NCBI RefSeq assembly: GCF_014649835.1
Contig: NZ_BMTU01000005.1
Location: 186,001-250,000 of the forward strand
DNA: 64,000 bases
Direction of reading: 5' to 3'
Origin: Streptomyces pilosus
GTDB lineage: Bacteria > Actinomycetota > Actinomycetes > Streptomycetales > Streptomycetaceae
Every line of letters begins with the position of its first letter. Positions within the stretch are counted from its first letter, which is position 1. The translations under genes were made by a program, and so were the position numbers. The notes under the pieces were generated by a model. It searched no databases. It was not told the DNA's origin and saw only the letters and a list, made by a program, of their open reading frames with translations. Shown here piece by piece: positions 56,519-64,000 of this stretch.

Positions 56519-59047
56519 TCAGCCGGTGAAGCGGTAGGTCGCCGAGGCCTGCTCGTACAGCCGTGTCACCTCGTCCCGTTCGGCCTCGGGACCGCGCACC
56601 TGCACCACGTGGTAGCGGCCGTCGATGAGCGCCGCGAGGTTGCGGACGTACAGCTCGCCCTTCCCGCCGGTCCAGGTGAACTGGCCCTCCGCCATGGTGC
56701 GTCCGCCCACCTCGATGGTCTTCAGGCCGGTGGAGGTGGCCCAGCTGGAGTCGCGGTAGGGCTGGAGCTCGCGCTCGTCGTCACGCTGGTAGGCCATGGG
56801 GTCACTGCCGAAACGCGCGGCGCTGTCCCGTCCGGGGACGACGATGAGCTCGAAGTCGCCGCGCGAGTAGACGACCTGGCCGCTGCCGTTCTTCCCGGTG
56901 CGCTGCCAGTTCTCGGCGACGGCGACCCGGAACCCTTCCGGGTCCTCGCGCAGGGTGAAGCCGTCCGCGACCTCGGGGCCGGTGGTCTGGGTCTCCTGGT
57001 CGGCGGCCGACTCCTCGGGGCTGCTCTTCGGGGTGTCCGCGGGGTCGCCCCCGGGCTCCGGGGAGTTCTTCCCGGCGTCCGGCGGGTTCGGCGCGGCGCT
57101 GACCTCGCCGCCGGCGCCGGTGCGGTCGGCCGACGCTCCCGGGTTCTCCTCGCCGGACTTCGGCATGAACAGCACGGCGTACGCGATCGCCGCGGCCATC
57201 GCGAGCAGCACCAGCAGGAGCAGGGTCCGGCCCAGCCGGCGCGGGGAACCGGCGGGCTTCCTGGTCCGCTTGTGCCGTCCCTGGTGAGCGGGCAGCCCGG
57301 CGCGGCGCCGGCGCACCAGCTCACCCCGGCGCCGTATGACCGGCAGCCGGCTGGTGTCGGCGGGCGGTGCCGCTATCACGTGCACACCGGCCTCGGGCTC
57401 GGGCGCCGACCGCACCAGGGACCGCAGCCAGCCGCGCAGTTCCTCGAAGTCGGGCCGCTCGGTGGGGTCCTGACGCAGCAGCGACTCCACGACCGGGCGG
57501 AGCGGACCGCACTCCTCGGCGAAGGCGGGCGGCTCGGAGCACACCATCTGCACCAGCTCGGCCGTCGAGTCCTCCGGGTAGGCGGCGTGTCCCTGCACGG
57601 CCCGGAACAGCAGGGAGCCCAGCGCCCACAGGTCGGTGGCGGGCCCGATGGGCGCGGCCAGCTGCCAGTTCTCGTGCACGGGGCCGGCCTGCTCGGGCGC
57701 CCAGCGCTCGGTCACGGGGCCGACGACGGCCATGCGCGCCTGTCGCGCCCGCTCGGCGGCCAGCGCGGTGGTCGGGCCCCGGCGGGCGGGGGTGTGCGCC
57801 ACCAGGTCGTCCCAGCGGGCGGACGGGGCGGCGGCGCCGGGTCCCGCGGCCGCTTCGAGGGCACCTGGTCCCACGGGCCCGGGCGGGAGCCCGGCGGGGC
57901 CGCCTGGGCCGCCTGGGCCGGCGGGACCGGTGCGGGGCGTGACCGCGGGCCGGCCGCCGGCCGGGGCGACACCGTACGGATCGGCTATCTGCCCCGGGGG
58001 GACCGCGCGGGGCGGTGAACCGTCGTCCTCGGGGGCCGGGCGGGCTCCGGGCAGCGCCGTACGACCGCCCTGCTGGGCCTCCTGCACCCGGGCGGCGGCA
58101 CGGGTGCCCGCCCGGTACGCGGCGATGGCACCCGCCCGGGCGGCGCGCACGTCTCCCGCGCTGTCGAGTGCCTTGGGGGCCGCGGCGGGGGTGAGACCGC
58201 CCGGACCGGTGGGGCCGCCGCCGGTCAGCCGGCCGGCCCGCGCCTCGATGGCGGCCCGGCGCGCGGCCTCGGGGTCGGGACCGGGGCCGGGGCCGGGGGC
58301 GGGACCGGGGCCGGGTTCGCGGGCGAAACCGGGCGGCCAGGACGGGCCGCGTCCTGCCTCCGGTGCCGGTGCCAGGGCCTCGCGGGCGCCGCCCTCGGTG
58401 GCCGGCTCCGGTTCCGGGGCGGGCACCGGGTCGTAGCCGCACAGTGCCTCCTCGGCCGCGCCGACCGCGAGACCGGTCAGCATGACCCGGCCGTCGTCGC
58501 AGACGAGCACCGTGCGCGCGGTGATGTTGCGGTGCACCCAGCCGTGGGAGTGCAGCACCCGCAGGGCCGTCAGCACCTCGGAGGCGACCTCCGCCGCCCG
58601 GTAGGGGGACAGCGGCTTCTCGGCGAGCAGGGCGGCCAGCGGGCGGGCGGCCACGAGTTCGCTGACGATCCACAGCGAACCGCCCTCCGCGAACACGTCG
58701 AAGACCTGGTCCAGGCGCGGATGGTCGGGGATGGCGGCCGCCGCCTGTGCGGCCTCGACCGCGCGCCGCACCACCGGGTCGGCGGGCCGCCGGGTGCCGG
58801 CGCGCGCGGCCCCGTGTCCGGGACCGCCTCGCCGTGCGCTGCCGTCACGGGCGGTGAACCCGTCGGGCAGTCCCTCGGCGTCGAGCACCTCGGCCTCGAC
58901 GACCTCCGGCAGGGGGACCTGCCTGACCAGGACCTCCTGCCCGCTGTAGGTGTCGAAGGCGCGGGTCTCGGTCAGTTCGTACTCGTCGGAGGGGGGCAGC
59001 GGCAGGCGGTAGCGGTCGGCGAGAACCCGTCCCGCATAGTCGTCCAC
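56519..59047 (-). CDS. Large Ser/Thr kinase-like pseudokinase with ~240-residue insertion
   Basis: 842 residues from GTG 59047 with GGGGGAGG 4 nt upstream. The glycine loop is absent; VAVK is VLVRQ (Arg42). HRD is HRN (172-174, WVHRNITARTVLV) and DFG is replaced by TGL at 191-193. A Pro/Gly/Ala-rich segment of about 240 residues (200-440) is inserted before the APE motif (450-452, ERWAPEQ), after which DLWALGSLLFRAVQG restores the lower lobe. A membrane helix lies near 605-625, then an external ~220-residue domain with PEGFRVAVAENWQ and similar strands. Lack of all three catalytic motifs predicts a scaffold or regulator. It sits inside the kinase series. Confidence 0.92.
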   Translation of the reverse strand: MDDYAGRVLADRYRLPLPPSDEYELTETRAFDTYSGQEVLVRQVPLPEVVEAEVLDAEGLPDGFTARDGSARRGGPGHGAARAGTRRPADPVVRRAVEAAQAAAAIPDHPRLDQVFDVFAEGGSLWIVSELVAARPLAALLAEKPLSPYRAAEVASEVLTALRVLHSHGWVHRNITARTVLVCDDGRVMLTGLAVGAAEEALCGYDPVPAPEPEPATEGGAREALAPAPEAGRGPSWPPGFAREPGPGPAPGPGPGPDPEAARRAAIEARAGRLTGGGPTGPGGLTPAAAPKALDSAGDVRAARAGAIAAYRAGTRAAARVQEAQQGGRTALPGARPAPEDDGSPPRAVPPGQIADPYGVAPAGGRPAVTPRTGPAGPGGPGGPAGLPPGPVGPGALEAAAGPGAAAPSARWDDLVAHTPARRGPTTALAAERARQARMAVVGPVTERWAPEQAGPVHENWQLAAPIGPATDLWALGSLLFRAVQGHAAYPEDSTAELVQMVCSEPPAFAEECGPLRPVVESLLRQDPTERPDFEELRGWLRSLVRSAPEPEAGVHVIAAPPADTSRLPVIRRRGELVRRRRAGLPAHQGRHKRTRKPAGSPRRLGRTLLLLVLLAMAAAIAYAVLFMPKSGEENPGASADRTGAGGEVSAAPNPPDAGKNSPEPGGDPADTPKSSPEESAADQETQTTGPEVADGFTLREDPEGFRVAVAENWQRTGKNGSGQVVYSRGDFELIVVPGRDSAARFGSDPMAYQRDDERELQPYRDSSWATSTGLKTIEVGGRTMAEGQFTWTGGKGELYVRNLAALIDGRYHVVQVRGPEAERDEVTRLYEQASATYRFTG

Positions 59048-59201
59048 GATGCCTCCCCCGGTTCTACGGTCGGTCAGTTCCGTTCGCCGTGCGGGCCGTT
59101 CCGGCTTCGTACGGTCCGCAAGCACTCACGATACGTGCCGGAGGCAACCCGCAGAGAGGGGATGTCCACATCCGGCTGCCCTTTCCGGGAACCCCGCGCG
59201 G

Positions 59202-61223
59202 TCAGGACTTCGGCCGGAAGGTCTCGGTCAGCGTCCGCCAGGTGTTCTTGCGCAGGTCGCTGTCCCACTGGCCGGCCTTGGCCGTGTACATCAGCCCGTA
59301 CCCGAGCCGGTCGTTGACCACGGTCCCGCGGTCGATGGACCGGAACGTGGTCCCGTCCGCCACGTAGGTGAACTCCCAGTCGGCCGTCTTCCAGCCCCGG
59401 TACTCCACGGCCTCGATGCCGATCCGCCGGTACTGGGAGCGCACCATGCTGCGCTCCTGGTTCTTCCAGTCCGCGACCGGGTCGTCCTTGGGGGTGGTCG
59501 TCCAGCCGATGAGCAGCTTCTGCCCGTCGGGCCCGGTGAACCGGTCCCCGGCCGCTCCGGAGGACTGGAACTTCCAGCCCTCGGGCAGTCCGATGGAATA
59601 CCCCTGGCTCCCCTTGTGCGTCTGCTTCTCCGTCGTGGCGCCGCCGTCCCCGGCGGAGCCGCCGGTCTCACCGGCGCCCGGGGCCGGCGTGCCCGTGCCC
59701 GACCCCGTCTCCGTGGCCGACGGCCCGCTGCCCTGCCCGTCGGTGCGGGTGCCGCCGCTTTCGTCGTTCTTGGTGTCGGCGCCCGGTTCCCGGGAGGCGG
59801 CGGTCCGGTCGGCACCGCCCTTCGCGCCCTGGCCGCCCTCGTCGTCACCGCCGCTGAGCACGACGGCCAGGACGACGCCGAGGACGACGAGGACCGCGAC
59901 CACCGCGATGGCGACCAGGGTCCGCCGCGGCACCACGTCGGTGAGCGACGCCCTCGGCGCGGGCCGGGCCGGCAGGTCCGGCGGCGTCATCACGGGCCAG
60001 CCGGAGCTGCGCCCGCCGGTGCCCGGCTGCTGCCGCGCGGCACCCTGCGCGCCCGGCGCGGCCGCCGCTGCCGCAGCGCCGGTGGCGGGCGCGGCGGAGG
60101 AGTCCGCCGGGTCCGCCGCGGACGCGGGGCTGCCGGTGGCCGGCCCGGACTCCGCAGCGCCGGTGCCGTTGCCGGACTTGGCGCGGGCCGCCGCGGCGGC
60201 GCCCGCCGAGCCCGCCGCCACCGCGGCCTTGCGCACGGAACGCAGCGCGCCCCGCAGCTTCTCCCCCGCCTCCTCGCCCCGCTTGCCCCCGGTGTCGCGT
60301 TCGCCGGGCTGCTCGGGCAGCGGTACGACCTTGGTGGCGTCCGCCGGTTCCTGCTCGGTCTCCTGGTGGTCGGGCGCGTTGACGATGGCGCTCAGCAGGA
60401 CGCGGGCGCCGCGGTCGTCGAGCCGCTGGGCGGGGTCCTTGGTGAGCAGTCCGTGGATGACGTCCCGGAGCGGTCCCGCGTTCTTCGGCTCCTCCAGCGG
60501 TTCGGTCATCACCGCCGTGAGCGTCGCGATGGCGGAGCCCTTGTCGTACGGCGGTGTGCCCTCCACCGAGGCGTAGAGCAGCCCGCCGAGCGACCAGAGG
60601 TCGGCGGCCGGCCCGGGCTTGTGTCCGCGCGCCCGCTCCGGGGAGATGTAGGAGGGCGCGCCGACCAGCATGCCGGTGGAGGTGATGGAGGGGTCGCCCT
60701 CGACCTGGGCGATGCCGAAGTCGGTGAGGACGACGCGGCCGTCCTCGGCGATCAGCACGTTGGACGGCTTCACGTCACGGTGCAGGATGCCCTCGCGGTG
60801 CGCGGAACGCAGCACGTCGAGCACGGCGAGGCCGACCTCGGCGGCGCGCCGCGGCTCCAGCAGGCCGTCCTCCCGGATGACCTCGGCGAGGGACTTGCCC
60901 TCGACGAGCTCCATGACGATCCAGGGCCGGTCGTCCTCCTGCACCACGTCGTAGACGGTCACGGCGCTGGTGTTGCGGATCCGCGCGATCGCCTTGGCCT
61001 CGCGCAGTGTCCGCGTGATCAGCCGCCGCTTCTCCTCCTCGTCGATGCTCGACGGGAAGCGGAGCTCCTTGACGGCGACGGTCCTCCCCAGGGTTTCGTC
61101 CTGGGCACGCCACACCGTCCCCATGCCGCCGCGGCCGAGCACGTCTCCCAGCCGGTACCGCCCGGCGAGGAGACGTGCGCTCTTGTCCTGACGGGATGTC
61201 CCCGCCCGCTCCGCCTCCGACAT
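59202..61223 (-). CDS. Ser/Thr protein kinase, membrane-spanning
   Basis: 673 residues from ATG 61223 (ATG 61235 is possible). Kinase domain about 20-290: LGRGGMGTVWRA, Lys52 (VAVKELR), HRD at 148-150 (LHRDVKPSN), DFG at 168-170, TGMLVGAPSYISPER. All catalytic residues intact. A ~130-residue Ala/Gly/Ser-rich linker leads to a membrane helix near 440-465 (VAIAVVAVLVVLGVVLAVVL), then a Gly/Thr/Ser-rich spacer and a ~120-residue external domain starting QGYSIGLPEGWKFQSSG. It is the first gene of the leftward kinase series and is divergent from the serine hydrolase gene. Confidence 0.94.
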   Translation of the reverse strand: MSEAERAGTSRQDKSARLLAGRYRLGDVLGRGGMGTVWRAQDETLGRTVAVKELRFPSSIDEEEKRRLITRTLREAKAIARIRNTSAVTVYDVVQEDDRPWIVMELVEGKSLAEVIREDGLLEPRRAAEVGLAVLDVLRSAHREGILHRDVKPSNVLIAEDGRVVLTDFGIAQVEGDPSITSTGMLVGAPSYISPERARGHKPGPAADLWSLGGLLYASVEGTPPYDKGSAIATLTAVMTEPLEEPKNAGPLRDVIHGLLTKDPAQRLDDRGARVLLSAIVNAPDHQETEQEPADATKVVPLPEQPGERDTGGKRGEEAGEKLRGALRSVRKAAVAAGSAGAAAAARAKSGNGTGAAESGPATGSPASAADPADSSAAPATGAAAAAAAPGAQGAARQQPGTGGRSSGWPVMTPPDLPARPAPRASLTDVVPRRTLVAIAVVAVLVVLGVVLAVVLSGGDDEGGQGAKGGADRTAASREPGADTKNDESGGTRTDGQGSGPSATETGSGTGTPAPGAGETGGSAGDGGATTEKQTHKGSQGYSIGLPEGWKFQSSGAAGDRFTGPDGQKLLIGWTTTPKDDPVADWKNQERSMVRSQYRRIGIEAVEYRGWKTADWEFTYVADGTTFRSIDRGTVVNDRLGYGLMYTAKAGQWDSDLRKNTWRTLTETFRPKS

Positions 61224-61394
61224 GCGTCCCCTCATGCAACCCGCCCTGACAGAGCCTTCATTGTCCCTCACCCGACAAGTGCCCGACGCCCAGGGTGCCC
61301 CTGTCCGCGCGCCGGACGCCTCGCGTACGGAACCCGGCCGGGGGGCGCGTGCCCCGGCCCTGCATGATGGCCTCCCCGACAGGAAGGACCCGGG

Positions 61395-62489
61395 ATGCCG
61401 CCGCTTCGGACCCTACTGGCCCTTCCTGTGGCCCTGGCCCTGCTCGCCCTGGCCCCTGCCGCTTCCCCGGCTCCCGCCGTCCCGTCCGCCGCTGCTCTCC
61501 TTCCGGTGCTGGTCACGCGGGGTGGTGCCCCTGCCGCGGCCCTGCTGGCCTCGGACGTGACGGGCCGGCGCCATGCCCGATCGGGTTCCGGAATCGGCCG
61601 CGCGGACCACTTCCGTGCCGGGAGCATCACCAAGACGTTCCTCGCCACGGTGGTGCTGCAACTGGCCGAGGAAGGGCGCCTGTCGCTGTCCGACTCCGTG
61701 GAGCGGCATCTGCCCGGTCTGGTGCGGGGAGCCGGCAACGACGGCCGCGCGCTGACCCTGCGCTCCCTGCTCACCCACACGAGCGGTCTGCACGACTTCG
61801 CCACGGACACCCGGGGCACCGTCGCGGTGACGCCCCTTCAGGCCGTACGCATCGCGCTCACCCACCCTCCGGCCGCATCCGGCCGCTTCGCCTACTCGAA
61901 CACCAACTACGTCCTGCTCGGCCTGGTCGTCGAACAGGTCACCGGCCGCTCGTACGCCGACGAGACCGAGCGCCGTGTCCTCACTCCCCTGGGTCTGACG
62001 GGTACCTCCTTCCCGGGCTCCCTCACCTCACTGCCGCGTCCGCACGGCCGCTCCTACGCCGCCGACGGAACCGACGTCACCCGCCTCGACCCGCGGGTGG
62101 CCGGCGCCGCGGGCGAGTTGGTGACCACGCTCGCCGATCTGGACCGCTTCTACGCGGCCCTGCTCGGCGGTGAACTGCTGCCCCCGCGCCGGATGCGCGA
62201 GATGCTCGGCACCCGCACCGCACACGGCTCGTACGGCATGGGGCTGTTCCCTGTGACGCTTCCGTGCGGCACCACGGTGTGGGGACACAACGGCCGCATC
62301 TCCGGCAGCTACGTGCGCACCGCGGCCACGGCCGACGGCCGGCACGTCGTCACCTTCCGGGTGAACACGGACGCGATCGCGGACCCCGGTCTCGAGTCCG
62401 CGGTACTCGCGGCCGAGTTCTGCCCTCGCACCTTCTGGAACGACCGGGTTCCGAACGAAGATCCCGGTTTCCGCCACCCGTTCGAGTGA
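61395..62489 (+). CDS. Secreted serine hydrolase, beta-lactamase/D-Ala-D-Ala carboxypeptidase fold
   Basis: 364 residues from ATG 61395 with AGGAAGGA 8 nt upstream. Signal peptide with LLALPVALALLALAPAASPA. The SxxK motif is GSITKTF, the YxN motif is FAYSNTNY and the third motif is GHNGRISGS (HxG in place of KTG), all typical of class C-like serine hydrolases. It probably acts on peptidoglycan D-Ala termini or esters at the cell surface. A terminal NEDPGFRHPF end is specific. Divergent from the last kinase across 171 nt; monocistronic. Confidence 0.92.
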   Translation: MPPLRTLLALPVALALLALAPAASPAPAVPSAAALLPVLVTRGGAPAAALLASDVTGRRHARSGSGIGRADHFRAGSITKTFLATVVLQLAEEGRLSLSDSVERHLPGLVRGAGNDGRALTLRSLLTHTSGLHDFATDTRGTVAVTPLQAVRIALTHPPAASGRFAYSNTNYVLLGLVVEQVTGRSYADETERRVLTPLGLTGTSFPGSLTSLPRPHGRSYAADGTDVTRLDPRVAGAAGELVTTLADLDRFYAALLGGELLPPRRMREMLGTRTAHGSYGMGLFPVTLPCGTTVWGHNGRISGSYVRTAATADGRHVVTFRVNTDAIADPGLESAVLAAEFCPRTFWNDRVPNEDPGFRHPFE

Positions 62490-62616
62490 TGCGAGGCGGC
62501 CGCCACCCCGAGGGACACGGGTGCGGCCGCCAGGACCACCGACGGCATGCCCACGGACAGCAGCGGGCACGGAGGTCACGGCCACCACGGACGGCACGGC
62601 GCCGGCGGGGGGCCGG

Positions 62617-64000
62617 TCACCGGGGTACGACGTCCGGTGCGCCCAGCCGCGCCGCGTCCGCCGTCAGGTCGTCGGGCTGCCGCTGGGACTCGCGTTCGGC
62701 CTCCACCCGCTTCTCGTAGTGCTCCACCTCGCGCGCGATCTGACCCTCGTCCCAGCCGAGGACCGGCGCCATCAGCTCGGCGGCCTCACGGGCGCAGCGC
62801 GTGCCCCGGTCGAACGTCTCGATCGAGATGCGGGTGCGCCGGGTCAGCGCGTCGTCCAGGTGACGTGCGCCCTCGTGCGAGGCGGCGTAGGTGATCTCGG
62901 CGCGCAGGTAGTCGTCGGCCGACTTCAGGGGCTCGCCGAGCGAGGGGTCGGCGGCTATGAGGTCCAGGACCTCCTCCGCCATCGTGCCGTACCGCTGCAG
63001 CAGGTGTTCCACCCGTACCTGGTGCAGTCCGGTGCGCGCGGCCGTCCGTGCCCGCGCGTTCCACAGCGCGTGGAATCCGTCCGCGCCGACCAGCGGCGTC
63101 TCCTCGGTGACGCAGCCGGCGACCCGCACGTCGAGTCCGTGCACCGCCGCGTCCACCGCGTCCTTGGCCATCACCCGGTACGTCGTGTACTTGCCGCCCG
63201 CCACCACGACCAGGCCGGGCACCGGGTGGGCCACGGTGTGCTCGCGGGACAGCTTGCTCGTGGCGTCCGACTCGCCGGAGAGGAGCGGCCGCAGGCCCGC
63301 GTACACGCCCTCGACGTCGTCCCGGGTCAGCGGCACCGCGAGTACCGAGTTCACGTGTTCGAGCAGGTAGTCGATGTCCGCGCTGGACGCGGCCGGGTGC
63401 GCCTTGTCGAGGTCCCAGTCGGTGTCCGTCGTGCCGACTATCCAGTGCCGGCCCCAGGGGATGACGAACAGGACGGACTTCTCGGTGCGCAGGATGAGCC
63501 CGGTCGTGGAGTGGATGCGGTCCTTGGGGACGACCAGGTGGATGCCCTTGGAGGCCCGTACGTGGAACTGTCCCCGCTCGCCGACCATCGCCTGGGTGTC
63601 GTCGGTCCACACGCCGGTGGCGTTGACGACCTGTTTGGCGCGGACCTCGTACTCGCCGCCGCCCTCGACGTCCCGCACCCGGGCCCCGACGACCCGTTCG
63701 CCCTCGCGCAGGAAGCCGGTCACCCGGGCGCCGTTGGCGGTCCTCGCGCCGTACGCCGCTGCCGTGCGGACGAGGTTCGTCACGAAACGGGCGTCGTCCA
63801 TCTGGGCGTCGTAGTACTGCAGGGCGCCGACCAGGGCGTCCTTCTTCAGGCAGGGGGCGACGCGCAGGGCGTGACGGCGGCTCAGGTGCCGGTGCACGGG
63901 CAGTCCCCGGCCGTGTCCGCGGGCCGTCGCCATGGTGTCGTAGAGCGCGACGCCCGCTCCGGCGTACAGCCGCTCCCACCCCTTGTGCTGCAACGGGTAC
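62617..64000 (-). CDS. glpD: Glycerol-3-phosphate dehydrogenase, C-terminal part (5' end beyond window)
   Basis: About 461 codons are visible, the reading frame is open to the right edge and the N-terminal ~100 residues with the FAD GxGxxG motif are outside. Recognisable pieces are DARFVTNLVRTAAAYGA, VNATGVWTDD, SKGIHLVVPKDRI, FVIPWGRHWIVGTTDTDWD and the VVAGGKYTTYRVMAKDAVDA segment. The enzyme oxidises glycerol-3-phosphate to dihydroxyacetone phosphate with FAD at the membrane. The C-terminal DUF/ligand domain (LLQRYGTMAEEVLDL onward) is complete. No terminator seen between its stop and the serine hydrolase gene. Confidence 0.95.
   Translation of the reverse strand, partial: YPLQHKGWERLYAGAGVALYDTMATARGHGRGLPVHRHLSRRHALRVAPCLKKDALVGALQYYDAQMDDARFVTNLVRTAAAYGARTANGARVTGFLREGERVVGARVRDVEGGGEYEVRAKQVVNATGVWTDDTQAMVGERGQFHVRASKGIHLVVPKDRIHSTTGLILRTEKSVLFVIPWGRHWIVGTTDTDWDLDKAHPAASSADIDYLLEHVNSVLAVPLTRDDVEGVYAGLRPLLSGESDATSKLSREHTVAHPVPGLVVVAGGKYTTYRVMAKDAVDAAVHGLDVRVAGCVTEETPLVGADGFHALWNARARTAARTGLHQVRVEHLLQRYGTMAEEVLDLIAADPSLGEPLKSADDYLRAEITYAASHEGARHLDDALTRRTRISIETFDRGTRCAREAAELMAPVLGWDEGQIAREVEHYEKRVEAERESQRQPDDLTADAARLGAPDVVPR

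Overview
The window is chromosomal DNA of very high G+C with strong third-position GC bias, frequent GTG and TTG starts, few rho-independent terminators with U-tracts, and many actinobacterial protein families. It looks like core chromosome of a Streptomyces species. From memory, the gene order matches the S. coelicolor region around SCO4774 to SCO4828, read in reverse. The blocks chorismate mutase / UvrD1-PcrA / M23 peptidase and sucCD / perM / purN / purH also recall Mycobacterium tuberculosis Rv0948c to Rv0959. I see no insertion sequence, prophage, CRISPR array, tRNA or rRNA gene.

Layout. 1-15 kb is central metabolism: an aldehyde dehydrogenase fragment, mdh, a membrane-anchored XRE regulator, folD with a DUF3017 gene, purN-purH, a PerM-like membrane protein, an XRE/sigma-like regulator and sucC-sucD. 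15.8-23.7 kb is a five-gene locus: MoxR AAA ATPase, DUF5682 and VWA leftward, SWIM zinc-finger protein and DUF5691 rightward. The two arms are driven from one 130-bp region with two copies of a DNA-damage (RecA-independent, PafBC-type) promoter motif in a perfect 15-bp inverted repeat. 23.9-33.5 kb holds icmB, a lipase-like protein, an M23 peptidase, pcrA (with the same damage promoter motif), and two NlpC/P60 hydrolases, the first behind a c-di-AMP (ydaO-type) riboswitch. 33.5-42 kb holds a PspC-type two-component system with a divergent PspC gene, an acyltransferase, DoxX, an aldolase-like gene and an FMN-binding oxidase-family protein.

42-46 kb: guaA (leftward) and a small chorismate mutase (rightward) flank a five-copy 34-bp tandem repeat and what reads as a complete Phe/Tyr transcription attenuator: promoter, leaderless 23-codon leader peptide with TTC, TTT and TAT codons, and mutually exclusive hairpins. 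An LAETG-sorted surface protein with a PAEGENP repeat follows. 46-50 kb has a GMC oxidoreductase and a succinate-semialdehyde dehydrogenase. 49.9-61.2 kb is a run of six Ser/Thr protein kinase-like membrane proteins. Four have intact catalytic residues and two are degenerate, one of them with a ~240-residue Pro/Gly/Ala-rich insertion in the activation segment. The window ends with a serine hydrolase and a truncated glpD.

The points most worth following are the damage-inducible MoxR/DUF5682/VWA + SWIM/DUF5691 locus, the chorismate mutase attenuator and the two pseudokinases.
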